Shown piece by piece: positions 24,428-32,491 of a stretch of DNA of 64,000 nt (within the stretch, counting starts at the first letter, position 1; every line of letters begins with the position of its first letter). The translations under genes were made by a program, and so were the position numbers. Source of the stretch: Streptomyces sp. NRRL S-244 (lineage in GTDB: Bacteria > Actinomycetota > Actinomycetes > Streptomycetales > Streptomycetaceae); contig NZ_JOCX01000003.1 of NCBI RefSeq assembly GCF_000717915.1, forward strand, positions 411,692 through 475,691. Direction: 5' to 3'. Below the pieces are notes generated by a model. It was not told the DNA's origin and did no database searches. It saw nothing but the letters and a program-made list of their open reading frames with translations.

Positions 24428-25099
24428 ATGCCGCGCAGGGTTTGGCTGCCACTGGCAGCGGTCGTCCTGATCGTGAACGCGGCGCAGTGGGTGATCGCCG
24501 AAGCGATCGCCGCGACGTCCTGGACCGATCCGACGTACAGCTATGCGACGAACTACATCAGCGATCTCGGCGTGCCCGACTGCGGCGCCTGGTTCCAGGG
24601 GCGCGAGATCTGTTCTCCGGCGCATCAGCTGATGAACGCGTCGTTCGCGATCCAGGGGATCCTGTTCGCGACGGCGGTGGTGCTGCTGGCCCGCCTGGTC
24701 GAGGGCCGCGCCCGGCGCGTCGTCCTCGCCCTCGCGATCGCGCACGGCGGGGCGTTCGTCCTGGTCGGCCTGTTCCACGGCTCGGCGGATGCCCCGGACC
24801 ACACCCTGGCCATCCACGTCGTCGCGGCGGCGGCCGGCATCCTGTGCGCGAACACGGTCGCCATCCTGGCGGGCTCACTGCGGAGCCTCGAACTGCCGAC
24901 CGCGTACCGCGTCTTCAGCATCGCGGTCGGCGTACTGGGCCTGCTGAGCGAGGTCTTGGTCGGCATGTCCGCACGTACGGCGGGGGTGTTCGAGCGCGGT
25001 GGCGTCTACTCGTGGCTGCTGTGGAGCGCCGTGACGGGCGCACTGCTCCTGGCCAGGTACGTACGCACCCCGGCCGTGATGAAGAATGTCCCGGTGTGA
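24428..25099 (+). CDS. DUF998 integral membrane protein
   Basis: The 223-residue protein has about six membrane helices and the DUF998 hallmark TNYISDLGVPDCG after helix 1. Other segments are SPAHQLMNASFAIQGILFA and LAIHVVAAAAGILCANTVAI. The family has no established function. The ATG was chosen from the AGAGGAG ribosome binding site. Its stop overlaps the GTG of the following TetR gene (GTGA), and it is divergent from marR, so it is probably under the same operator control. Confidence 0.85.
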   Translation: MPRRVWLPLAAVVLIVNAAQWVIAEAIAATSWTDPTYSYATNYISDLGVPDCGAWFQGREICSPAHQLMNASFAIQGILFATAVVLLARLVEGRARRVVLALAIAHGGAFVLVGLFHGSADAPDHTLAIHVVAAAAGILCANTVAILAGSLRSLELPTAYRVFSIAVGVLGLLSEVLVGMSARTAGVFERGGVYSWLLWSAVTGALLLARYVRTPAVMKNVPV

Positions 25100-25803
25100 C
25101 CCGGGAAACGCAACGCCCGCTGCGCGCGGACGCGGAACGAAATCGCCAGCTCATCATGGAGACGGCGGACCGCATGTTCGCGCGGCGAGGAGCCGCCGTC
25201 ACCCTCAACGAGATCGCCCGCGAGGCGGGCATCGGGGTCGGCACGGTCTACCGGCGCTTCCCCGATCTGCAGGCGCTGATCGACGCCCTGTTCACCGAGC
25301 GCTTCACCACTTTCCTGGACCTCGCGGCAGCGGCCGAAGGGCAGTCGGACCCGGGGCAGGCACTGCGCCACTACCTGCTGGAGGCGGCGGAGTGGCGGGC
25401 CCGGGACCGCGCGCTGGAGGTCATCCTCGCCCACGCGAGCATCGAGGCGGGGCCGATCGCCCGGATGCGCGACGACCTCGGCGTCCACGTGGAAGGCCTG
25501 GTGGAACGGGCCGTGGCGGCGGGCGCGGTCCGCGAGGACTTCGCCGGCGCCGACGTGTACGCCTTCCTCTACATGATCGGCGCCGTCGCCGACCGAACCC
25601 ACGGCATCGACCCCGAAGCGTGGCGCCGCTACGCCGAGGCCCTGCTGATCGGCTTCGGCCTGGACCGGGCACCGGCAGCCCACACCTCGGCGATGACCGA
25701 CGCCCAGATCCGCCGCACCTGGCCCGAACCCGCCGCGCACCAGGGACGGCGGCCCGGCCGGGACCCCGAGGGGCCGGCCGGGCGCGCCCCGGGGCTCAGC
25801 TGA
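25096..25803 (+). CDS. TetR-family transcriptional regulator
   Basis: The 235-residue protein has an N-terminal helix-turn-helix (VTLNEIAREAGIGVGTVYRRF) followed by an all-helical regulatory domain of the type found in many actinomycete TetR proteins (ALRHYLLEAAEWRARDRALE). The GTG start overlaps the DUF998 stop by 4 bp, so it is translationally coupled. The C-terminal ~35 residues are Pro/Arg/Gly-rich and probably disordered. Its stop overlaps that of the convergent arylamine N-acetyltransferase gene by 8 bp. The ligand is unknown. Confidence 0.88.
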   Translation: MTRETQRPLRADAERNRQLIMETADRMFARRGAAVTLNEIAREAGIGVGTVYRRFPDLQALIDALFTERFTTFLDLAAAAEGQSDPGQALRHYLLEAAEWRARDRALEVILAHASIEAGPIARMRDDLGVHVEGLVERAVAAGAVREDFAGADVYAFLYMIGAVADRTHGIDPEAWRRYAEALLIGFGLDRAPAAHTSAMTDAQIRRTWPEPAAHQGRRPGRDPEGPAGRAPGLS

Positions 25804-26767
25804 CCGGCGCCGTCCTGCGGCGTCCGGCGCGGTGCGGCCGCGGCTGCTGGAGGGGCAGCGTCGACGGTTGCACGGTCGTCGGGTACATCGCGACGGCCTG
25901 ACGGGCCACGTACACGCGGGCGATGAGCTCGTCGCGGTCGGTCTCCGGCACCTCCATGCCGAACAGGTCGCGCAGGAGGCCCGGGATCTCCTCCGGGGTG
26001 TAGGTCTGCGCGGTGGCCGTGCCGTCGGGCCGGGTCCGGGTGAGGACGCTGCCGTCGAGGAAGACGTGCTCCCGCTCGTGCATCTGCTGGACGAGGAGCC
26101 GGCCCGCGAACGGCGAACGGGCGTGCGTGGACAGGAAGTGGTTGGCCACCATCCAGTCCTGCGGATAGCGCTGGTCGAGGGTGAAGGCGTGCAGGTCGTA
26201 CCAGCCGTCGGCGCCCCGCGTCCGCATCGCGTACAGCCGGTCGCCGGTCTCGGTGGTCGAGCCCTCCAGCCGGAAGCCCCAGCCGCTGAACGAGGTCTCG
26301 GCGCCGTCCGCGAGCTCGATGGGCTCGATGGGGTTGCGGCCGAAACCGGGGTCGCACACCCACACCTTGCCGGTCTCGGGGGTCTCGGCCGTCTCCACGC
26401 GCAGCATCGCGTGCGTGGCCGCACGGACCACCCCCTCGGAACCGATGCGGACCCGCGAGGCGAGACCGGTCACCCGGAAGCCGACGCGTTCCAGCACCGC
26501 CGCGAGCAGCACGGTGTGCTCGTAGCAGTAGCCGCCGCGGCGTCCGTGGACCAACTTGTCCTGAAGGTCCTGCAGTTCGAGGGAGATCGGCCGGCCGAGC
26601 ACGATCTCGACGGTCTCGAAGGGTATCGAGGTGATGTGCGCACGCGTCAGCGCCCGCAGAACGTCGAGGGTGGGCGCGAGCTCTCCGTCATAGCCGGTAC
26701 GCCGGAGGTACGCATCCAGGTCGAGGCTGCCGCCCTGCCAGGCCGTGGCATCGTCGTTCGTCGTCAT
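25796..26767 (-). CDS. Arylamine N-acetyltransferase
   Basis: The 323-residue enzyme transfers acetyl from acetyl-CoA to arylamines or hydrazines through a catalytic Cys. The triad is readable: Cys81 in RGGYCYEHT, His119 in ATHAMLRVE, and Asp139 in VCDPGFGRNP. The N-terminal LDAYLRRTG and ITSIPFETVEIVLGRPISL are family landmarks. The C-terminal ~25 residues (QQPRPHRAGRRR) extend past the usual ~275-residue length. The ATG of MTTNDD was used; another in-frame ATG 9 nt upstream (MSAM) is possible. No SD is visible, so a leaderless message is possible. NAT-like enzymes also close amide bonds in ansamycin synthesis, but no polyketide genes are nearby. Confidence 0.9.
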   Translation of the reverse strand: MTTNDDATAWQGGSLDLDAYLRRTGYDGELAPTLDVLRALTRAHITSIPFETVEIVLGRPISLELQDLQDKLVHGRRGGYCYEHTVLLAAVLERVGFRVTGLASRVRIGSEGVVRAATHAMLRVETAETPETGKVWVCDPGFGRNPIEPIELADGAETSFSGWGFRLEGSTTETGDRLYAMRTRGADGWYDLHAFTLDQRYPQDWMVANHFLSTHARSPFAGRLLVQQMHEREHVFLDGSVLTRTRPDGTATAQTYTPEEIPGLLRDLFGMEVPETDRDELIARVYVARQAVAMYPTTVQPSTLPLQQPRPHRAGRRRTAPVS

Positions 26768-26831
26768 GGCAGACATGGTGCATAGAAAACCGGTCATGGC
26801 CGGAGAGCCCGGGTAAGAGAAAGTCACGTCC

Positions 26832-26862
26832 GCGGGATCCCCGGGAAACCCGGGAATCCCGC
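26832..26862. terminator. Terminator hairpin after the VOC gene
   Basis: Two 14-base arms with a single mismatch close an AAA loop (CCCGGG-AAA-CCCGGG core, GCGGGAT/ATCCCGC ends). It starts 10 bp past the VOC gene stop in the leftward direction and separates that gene from the N-acetyltransferase gene. Confidence 0.7.
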
Positions 26863-26871
26863 GCGGCCGTG

Positions 26872-27270
26872 TCAGGGCCAGGTACGGGAGCAGAGCACCA
26901 GCCGGTAGCCGTCCGGGTCGGCGACGGTGACTCCGTGCTCGTCCCAGTAGGGGTTGTGCGCGGTGACGCGCGTGCCGCCGTGCTCGACGAGCCGCTGGAC
27001 GAGCTCCTCGTCGGGCGCGGCGCCCAGGTAGACGACGAACAGGTCGTCCACGGTGGGGACGGGCACGATCGGGTTGTCGGGGTCGTGGGTGAGCTCGAAG
27101 TGCCATCCGCCGGCGGCCGGTCCGACCATGAGCAGATCGTGCGCGCCTGGCGTGCGTTCGGCACTGCGCCACTGCACTTCCAGGCCGAGCCCTTCGACGT
27201 AGAACCGCTCGGCGGCCTTCAGGTCGAGGGAGGGGCGGGCGACGCGGACATGGGTACGTGAATCGATCAT
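26872..27270 (-). CDS. VOC (glyoxalase/bleomycin-resistance fold) protein
   Basis: The 132-residue protein has two beta-alpha-beta-beta-beta modules of the vicinal oxygen chelate fold: RVARPSLDLKAAERFYVEGL with WHFELTH, and DDLFVVYLGAAPDEELVQ with VADPDGYRLVLCSR. Possible metal ligands are the His near the start (THVRVAR) and the Glu in HFELT, but the function (isomerase, dioxygenase or binding protein) cannot be told from these. It is a single gene followed by a strong terminator. Confidence 0.82.
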   Translation of the reverse strand: MIDSRTHVRVARPSLDLKAAERFYVEGLGLEVQWRSAERTPGAHDLLMVGPAAGGWHFELTHDPDNPIVPVPTVDDLFVVYLGAAPDEELVQRLVEHGGTRVTAHNPYWDEHGVTVADPDGYRLVLCSRTWP

Positions 27271-27296
27271 GGGGCAGAGGGTACGGGCGCACCTGG

Positions 27297-27318
27297 GCCC
27301 GGGCCAGAGGGCCCGGGC
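27297..27318. terminator. GC hairpin after the GNAT gene
   Basis: GCCCGGGCC and GGCCCGGGC form a perfect 9-bp stem around an AGAG loop, 27 bp downstream of the leftward GNAT gene stop. Confidence 0.55.
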
Positions 27319-27344
27319 AGGGTGTGGCAGGTCGGGGGGCGCGG

Positions 27345-27767
27345 TCAGCGCAGGTTCATGGAGACGTGATGGGCGTCGATCCGGAAGCCGTTGCGCAGGT
27401 AGGTCCGGTGGGCGGCGTGGCGCTGGTGGCCCGTGTCGAGGTGGAACTCCTCGCATCCCTCGTCCGTTGCGACGGCCTTCAGGGCGGTGAGCATCAGGCT
27501 GCCGAGGCCCCGGCCGCGGACGGCCTCGTCGGCGACGAGGTCGTCGAGGTACAGGATGCGGCCCGAGATCATCGTGTGCATGATGCGGAAGCCCGCGACG
27601 ACGCACACCTCGCCGTCCTCCTCCAGGTAGACGATGCGGTAGCCCTCCGCGGTCTGCGTCCGCCAGCGCTCGGCGAACCCGTCCTCGTCCAAGTGGGGCC
27701 GCAGCTGCGAGAAGACGGGCCAGCAGCGGCGTACGGCACTCTCGTCCTCGGCAAAGATCACATCCAT
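27345..27767 (-). CDS. GNAT-family N-acetyltransferase
   Basis: The 140-residue enzyme has the GNAT core: YLDDLVADEAVRGRGLGSLM contains the acetyl-CoA pyrophosphate loop (RGRGLG), followed by LTALKAVATDEGCEEFHLDT and HRTYLRNGFRIDAHHVSMNL, the C-terminal beta-bulge strand. The acceptor is unknown. It stands alone between the VOC gene and a 255-bp intergenic region shared with a divergent AraC-type regulator. Confidence 0.85.
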   Translation of the reverse strand: MDVIFAEDESAVRRCWPVFSQLRPHLDEDGFAERWRTQTAEGYRIVYLEEDGEVCVVAGFRIMHTMISGRILYLDDLVADEAVRGRGLGSLMLTALKAVATDEGCEEFHLDTGHQRHAAHRTYLRNGFRIDAHHVSMNLR

Positions 27768-28022
27768 GGCTGAAGGGTCGCACGCCGCCGCCGGCTCCCC
27801 GCCACCACGGACCCGATCCGACCCCGTAGCCGTCAAGTCCCGTGTGCGGCCGGGAATATACGGGCGCCCCGCGTCGTGTTCCGGCCCTTCCGGGGGCGCG
27901 GCGCATGGAGCGGCGGGTGGCGGGGCACCGATGCCCGCGTGCACCTTGCAGACGGGGCACACCGCCGGCCGGCGGACTGACCGGGCCCCGCCGAACGGCC
28001 CCGGGGCCGAAGGAGGCGTCAC

Positions 28023-28958
28023 ATGCCGTCCGGCTCACCTCCCCCGTCCCGGGCCGTCGCCAGGGACGCCTGCCCGCACGGCACGTGGGAAGTGGTGCGC
28101 AGCCTGCCTCATCCGGGGCTCCGGCCGGGTGTGCGCGGGTACCGGGGCTACCGCATGGATCTCGGGTACGGGCGCCGGCGGCTGGAGGTGCCGGACGCCT
28201 GTGTCTCGCTGGTCTTCAACCTCGCCGACCCGGTGTGGGTGACGCTCGGCACGCAGCGCGACGCGACCGCCCGCCCGTACACCGCGCTGCTCTCCGGCCT
28301 CCAGACCCGGCCCACGCTCGGTGAACACGCGGGCCGGGTGGAGGGCGTGGAGGTGCTCCTCGCGCCGTGGGCGGCGTTCGGGCTCCTCGGTCAGCCCATG
28401 AGCGACCTGGCCGACCGGATGGCCGAGCCGGGTGAACTCCTCGGCCGGCGGGCCGATCTGCTGGCCGAGGCCCTGTACGACGCGGTCGGGTGGGAGCCGC
28501 GGTTCGCCTTGCTCGACGACACGCTCCGCACCTGGACCGAGGCGACCGGTGCGTGTGCCGCCGAGCCGCTGCGCCGTGCGTGGGGGGAGTTGGTCCGCAG
28601 CGGTGGCAGCCTCCCGGTCGGAGAACTGGCGGTACGCACCGGCCGCGGCACGCGGCGGCTGGAGTACCTCTTCCGGGAGCAGATCGGTCTGACGCCGAAG
28701 ACCGCGGCGCGCGTGCTGCGCTTCCAGCGCGCCCTGTGGCTGGTCAACCACGGCGGCCGTCCGCTCGCCGACGTGGCCGCGGCCTGCGGGTTCAGCGACC
28801 AGGCCCACATGAACCGGGAGTTCAAGGCGATGAGCGGGCGCTCGCCGCGGCGGTTCCGGTCGGAGCGCGGCGCCGACCTGCCCGGCCCGGCCGGGGTCGA
28901 CCGGGTGACCGGGCAGGTGACCAGCATCGTGCTGCCCGGCCGGGTCAGTCGATCTTGA
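28023..28958 (+). CDS. AraC-family transcriptional regulator
   Basis: The 311-residue protein has an N-terminal sensor domain resembling the DUF6597 type (RGYRGYRMDLGYGRRRLEVPD, then VSLVFNLADPVWVTLG). A C-terminal AraC double helix-turn-helix is at ~205-290: LPVGELAVRTGRGTRRLEYL and ADVAAACGFSDQAHMNREFK, followed by SGRSPRRFR. AAGGAGG lies 8 nt before the ATG. A small GC hairpin sits immediately upstream of the SD. Its stop overlaps the convergent secreted-protein gene by 14 bp. The target genes are not evident. Confidence 0.88.
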   Translation: MPSGSPPPSRAVARDACPHGTWEVVRSLPHPGLRPGVRGYRGYRMDLGYGRRRLEVPDACVSLVFNLADPVWVTLGTQRDATARPYTALLSGLQTRPTLGEHAGRVEGVEVLLAPWAAFGLLGQPMSDLADRMAEPGELLGRRADLLAEALYDAVGWEPRFALLDDTLRTWTEATGACAAEPLRRAWGELVRSGGSLPVGELAVRTGRGTRRLEYLFREQIGLTPKTAARVLRFQRALWLVNHGGRPLADVAAACGFSDQAHMNREFKAMSGRSPRRFRSERGADLPGPAGVDRVTGQVTSIVLPGRVSRS

Positions 28959-29505
28959 TGGAGCTGACCCGGTTGTCCCAGCCGCTGCGCATCGAGTTCT
29001 CGATGTGGTTGGGGCCGGTGTTGCCCGGGTACCAGTACCCGCCGCCGCCCGCGTTCTCCGCGAGGTGCGCCGTGCAGGCGCCGGTCCAGTAGGAGGACGT
29101 GGAGTTGTCGAAGCTGTACGCGGAGAGGTTCTGCCAGTACCCGCGGTCGTAGAACTTCAGGTCGCGGCCCCCCTTGTCCGTGTACTGGTACAGGTCCAGC
29201 GGGGTGGAGCAGGCGGCGAGGACCTGCCGCGTGGTGGCGGTGGCGCGCAACTGCCCGGCCCGCGCCTCCTGTTCGGCGGCCGTACGGAAGCACTCCACCG
29301 CCCCGCGGCCCTGCCACACCATGCAGACCCTGGCCTCGCCCCAGTCGCCGGACAGGTCCAGGGTCCGTCCCTCGAACGAGGCGTGGCGGGCCGTGGCGTC
29401 GGCGACGGGGGCGGTGGCCGCTCCGGCGGGTGTGCCGAGGAGCGCGGAAGCCGCGAGCGTTCCTGCCGCGACGACGCCGAACGTCGCCTTGCGCGTGTCG
29501 AACAC
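28945..29505 (-). CDS. Secreted peptidase-inhibitor-I36/crystallin-like protein
   Basis: The 186-residue protein has a signal peptide ending near GTPAGAA (residue ~30). The mature part has paired cysteines (ARVCMVWQGRGAVECF, AACSTPL, GACTAHL) and a C-terminal module with aromatic-rich strands (LDLYQYTDKGGRDLKFYDRG, then YWQNLSAYSFDNS) like beta/gamma-crystallin or peptidase inhibitor I36 domains common in Streptomyces secretomes. A role as exported inhibitor or structural protein is inference. It overlaps the end of the AraC gene. Confidence 0.6.
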   Translation of the reverse strand: MFDTRKATFGVVAAGTLAASALLGTPAGAATAPVADATARHASFEGRTLDLSGDWGEARVCMVWQGRGAVECFRTAAEQEARAGQLRATATTRQVLAACSTPLDLYQYTDKGGRDLKFYDRGYWQNLSAYSFDNSTSSYWTGACTAHLAENAGGGGYWYPGNTGPNHIENSMRSGWDNRVSSIKID

Positions 29506-29640
29506 GGGATGCGTCCCTTCACGAGGTACCGCCCGGCGGCTGCCGGGACGCCCCCATCCTGGAACCGCCTCCGCGCCCGCTTCTTGAACAAACGCGCACC
29601 CGCACTCTCCCGAACCCGCGACGGGTGTCCGTCGGGAACG

Positions 29641-29681
29641 GGACGCGGCCCCGCGACGCCGAGGCGCCGGGGGCCGCGTCC
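29641..29681. terminator. Hairpin downstream of csbD-like gene
   Basis: GGACGCGGCCCC and GGGGCCGCGTCC are perfect 12-bp arms around a 17-nt loop. It lies 40 bp past the CsbD-like gene stop in the leftward direction. Confidence 0.6.
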
Positions 29682-29720
29682 TTGCTCACCCGCGAGGCCG
29701 AGGGCGCTCGCCGGGCGGCG

Positions 29721-29909
29721 TCAGGTCTTGTCGCGCAGGGAGTCCTGGATGCCGCGGGCGCGCTTCTCGGCCTCGCTCAGGGCTTCCTTCGTCTTGCCCT
29801 TGGCTTGGTCCGTCTTGCCCTCGGCCTTCATCCGGTCGTTGCCGGTGACCTTGCCGACGGCCTCCTTGGCCTTGCCCTTGGCCTGGTCCATCTTTCCCTT
29901 GTCAGCCAT
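29721..29909 (-). CDS. CsbD-family stress protein
   Basis: The 62-residue, highly charged helical protein has the CsbD pattern: MDQAKGKAKEAVGKVTGN repeated as KTDQAKGKTKEALSEAEK. The family is general-stress-induced in Bacillus; its molecular role is unknown. AAGGAG lies 7 nt before the ATG. Lys/Ala/Glu composition and the internal ~22-residue repeat suggest an intrinsically flexible or dimeric helix. Confidence 0.88.
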   Translation of the reverse strand: MADKGKMDQAKGKAKEAVGKVTGNDRMKAEGKTDQAKGKTKEALSEAEKRARGIQDSLRDKT

Positions 29910-30219
29910 GGTGAACTCCTTGGTGCGGGAATGAAATCTCGACGGTCCCCAAACTAGGCGAAACCGGACCATCCCGCGCGGCGGTGCCCAGGGTTTGCCG
30001 TGGCCATGCCGGAAGGTGCCGGCATGGCGCAGGCCGGGCGCCGCATTTTCCCCGGTTCTTCTTGTTTGAGCCTCCGGCCATGGGCCATACGCGTGAACGT
30101 CGGCGGGTCGCCGTTTCGAGCGGGGCGGCGACCCGCCGAGATCGGCGGCCGCGCGCCGGCGTCCCGTCCCCCCGGGCGCCGGCGCACGGTCGCCGCGCGT
30201 GGCGCACGACCTCCCGGCG
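29910..30219. other. 310-bp intergenic region with one hairpin
   Basis: This is the csbD promoter side and the 3' side of the SSI gene. GCCATGCCGG and CCGGCATGGC at 30003-30028 form a perfect 10-bp stem with a 6-nt loop, a possible terminator of the SSI transcript. I see no convincing coding frame. Confidence 0.6.
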
Positions 30220-30645
30220 TCAGAACGCGTAGACCGGGTTGCCGTTCAGGGTCGCGGACATCGCGCACGCGTTGGGGAAGGTGTGCTTCCACGCGACGTG
30301 GGCACCGCGCCATACGCCGTCCGCGGTGACGGTGACGGGGTCGTAGTGCATCGGGCACGCCCGGTCCGGATTCGGAGCGGCCAGCAGGCGGTTGAACTCG
30401 CCGCCGGTGGCGCCCAGGGCGTCGCAGGCGGCCCTGGGGGCGGGGTGCGTGCCCTCGGCGGTGTAGGCGCAGCTGAGGACGGTCGCCCGCAGGACCGTAC
30501 CCGTGGCGGCGGCGTCCCCCTGGGTGATGGCGAAGACCATGGCGGAGGGGGCGTACAGGCTCGCAGGGCTCGCCTCCGCCACACCCGTGGCGCCGGCGAA
30601 GCAGAGGAGAGCGGCGGCGGAGACGGTGGCTAAGCGGTGACGCAT
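30220..30645 (-). CDS. Subtilisin inhibitor-like (SSI family) secreted protease inhibitor
   Basis: The 141-residue precursor has a signal peptide (MRHRLATVSAAALLCFAGAT, cleavage near VAEA-SP), then the SSI fold: SLYAPSAMVFAITQGD, the first disulfide region (SCAYTAEGTHPAPRAACDAL), and the reactive loop ACPMHYDPVTVTADGVW, ending in NPVYAF. By alignment with known SSI the P1 residue is Met; P1' is His where classical SSI has Val. Such inhibitors block extracellular subtilisin-like proteases during Streptomyces development. Confidence 0.9.
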   Translation of the reverse strand: MRHRLATVSAAALLCFAGATGVAEASPASLYAPSAMVFAITQGDAAATGTVLRATVLSCAYTAEGTHPAPRAACDALGATGGEFNRLLAAPNPDRACPMHYDPVTVTADGVWRGAHVAWKHTFPNACAMSATLNGNPVYAF

Positions 30646-30963
30646 GAGACGACTCACTTTCGATTCGAAGGCATTCGGATGCACTACGGCTTTCATGCAT
30701 CGCTCAACTGGGGCTGACCCTGCCAGGTGTGAAGGCCCGCCGCACATCGGCGGTCGATTTACGGACAGTTCGTTCGCATATCGGTTACGTGAGGGGTATT
30801 CGCGCAGCTCCCGCCGAGTGCCCGCAGGCCCACGCCGTGCGGGAGCGCGGTGCGTGGACCGGCGTGACGCGACCTCCCGGACCTGCCGCCCAGGTCGCGG
30901 CCACCCCCCGTTTGCCGAACGGTCCGCCAGGGTGACCGGATCGATGCGGCTCCGCAGGATCCG
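30646..30963. other. 318-bp intergenic region upstream of the SSI gene
   Basis: This region must contain the SSI promoter. It has a relatively A/T-rich part (30765-30790) but I could not assign a convincing -35/-10 pair. No dyad longer than a few bases and no coding frame stand out. Confidence 0.5.
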
Positions 30964-31986
30964 TCATCGCGCGGCGCGGAGGGTGAGGATGTACGTCGCG
31001 GTGAGCGCGACGGCCGGGTCTTCGTCGTGTGAGAGGCCGGTGAGAGCGCGCGTGGCGGTGGTTCCCGGGATGTCCGCGAGGGCCTGGGTGAGCCGTCGGC
31101 GCGCGGGTGATGCGTCGGCGCCGTACGGGAGGCGGGCAACGAGTGCGGTGGCGATCCGTTCGGCCGGCTCGGGGCGGCCGGCCAGCGCGCTCAGCGCGTC
31201 GGCCGCATCGACGTCGCTCGTACCCTCGACGATCATGTCGACGAGTACGGGGATCACCTCGGCTGCTCCGGCTGCATCGCCCGCTCCGGCCGCTGCGAGC
31301 GCGAGGGCCGCATGGCTGCGGACCGTGGTGTCGGGGCTCGTGAGGGCGCCCCGCAGCAGAGTGACCGCCTGTTCGCCCGGAATCTCCGCGATGGACCGGA
31401 CCGCCCGCTCCCGTACCTCGGCCGCCGGCGAGGCCAGGCCCTGCGCCAGCAGCTCCAGCGCGCCATCGCCCGATTGGGCCACGGCCCAGCGAAGGGCTCC
31501 GGCGACGTTCGGATCCGTCTCGCCGAGCGCCGCCTCGACGAGGGCATCCACCGGCAGCGGCGCCGCTTCGGCCCACGTCAGCGCCGCGCGCTGGCGTTTC
31601 CCGGCGTTCTCCGAGCCCAGCGCGTGCAGGAGCGCGACGGTCTGGAGAGCCTCCTCCCAGCCGGCCGGTTCCGCGGCGCCGATCCGGCGCAGGCGCGTGA
31701 GCAGCGCCGTCTCGACGGCGATGCGTTCCCGGGTCTGGCGGATGAGGTCGTCCACGAGGTCCGAGGGCCGGAACCCCGGGTCGTCCAGAGCGCGGGCGAC
31801 GTCGCGCAGCGACAGGCCCAGGGAGCGCAGGCTCTCGACGTGGAAGATCCGCCGGATGTCCTCGTCGGAGTACTCCCGGTACCCGGAGCCGGTGCGTCCC
31901 GTCGGCCGCACCAGGCCCAGCGAGTCGTAGTGCCTGAGCATGCGGGCGCTGACCCCCGACCGCCTGGCCACCTCACCGATCAACAA
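30964..31986 (-). CDS. MerR-type regulator fused to HEAT repeats
   Basis: The 340-residue protein has a MerR winged helix (LIGEVARRSGVSARMLRHYD, LGLVRPTGRTGSGYREYSDE) and the usual MerR coiled coil (~75-110). The remaining ~220 residues are HEAT-like helical repeats with phrases such as SPAAEVRERAVRSIAEIPGE and SPDTTVRSHAALALAAAGAG. HEAT repeats are protein- or ligand-binding scaffolds, so sensing may be through them. A MerR-type dyad with a 19-bp spacer lies 60 bp upstream, which implies autoregulation. Confidence 0.88.
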   Translation of the reverse strand: MLIGEVARRSGVSARMLRHYDSLGLVRPTGRTGSGYREYSDEDIRRIFHVESLRSLGLSLRDVARALDDPGFRPSDLVDDLIRQTRERIAVETALLTRLRRIGAAEPAGWEEALQTVALLHALGSENAGKRQRAALTWAEAAPLPVDALVEAALGETDPNVAGALRWAVAQSGDGALELLAQGLASPAAEVRERAVRSIAEIPGEQAVTLLRGALTSPDTTVRSHAALALAAAGAGDAAGAAEVIPVLVDMIVEGTSDVDAADALSALAGRPEPAERIATALVARLPYGADASPARRRLTQALADIPGTTATRALTGLSHDEDPAVALTATYILTLRAAR

Positions 31987-32491
31987 CGCCCACTCCCCTC
32001 ATGCCCGGACCCCTGCCGGGCCAGGCCGTACCCGACCGCAGTGAAGACCTTGTCACCGTGTCAAGGTCAAACAGGTCAAACGAGGCCACGCCACGAAAGC
32101 ACACCCTGCACCGCCGCTGACCTGCCTGCGGCATCGCCGCACGTCAGGAGCCCGTCAGGAGCCCGTCGGAAGCCCGTCAAGGCCAGGCCCGGCTTCTTGC
32201 CCGGAGCCGTGCCGATCCGCTGGGATGGGGCCATGAACAGCGGTCCGCGCCACGAAGACCGGCCACCGAATACGGTGCCGCCGGCAGCGCCCGCTGCCCG
32301 CACGGCCGTCTGAATCCGGCCGCGCGTCATCCACTCCACGTACCTGACTCGGGCCCGATGAAGCCCGTGGCGGCGGCGCCGTAGGAGTCCACCCTTTCCC
32401 CGCATGACCTGAGCCCACGCCCCACGCCCCGCGCTCCACGCCGGTGCCGGGTGCCGGGCGTCTGCGTCATGCCTGCATCCAGGAATCACAC
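31987..32491. other. 505-bp intergenic region with MerR dyad and tandem repeats
   Basis: Besides the MerR dyad, two tandem AGGTCAAAC copies (32064-32081) duplicate a TTGACC -35-like element on the minus strand. Two GTCAGGAGCCC copies plus a variant GTCGGAAGCCC (32143-32175) form a short tandem repeat. Open frames here have no recognisable product. Confidence 0.55.
32046..32068. promoter_or_regulatory. MerR-type operator within a 19-bp-spacer promoter
   Basis: GACCTTG (32046-32052) and CAAGGTC (32062-32068) are perfect arms around a 9-bp centre that is itself nearly symmetric (CAC...GTG). On the minus strand TTGACC (-35) is followed after 19 bp by TTCACT in the -10 position. The elongated spacer with a dyad inside is typical of MerR-activated promoters. 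It points to the merR-HEAT gene. Confidence 0.7.

Noticed and set aside
29005..29934. A 309-residue plus-strand open frame
   Set aside because: It is antisense to the secreted I36-like and CsbD genes and contains no domain signature.
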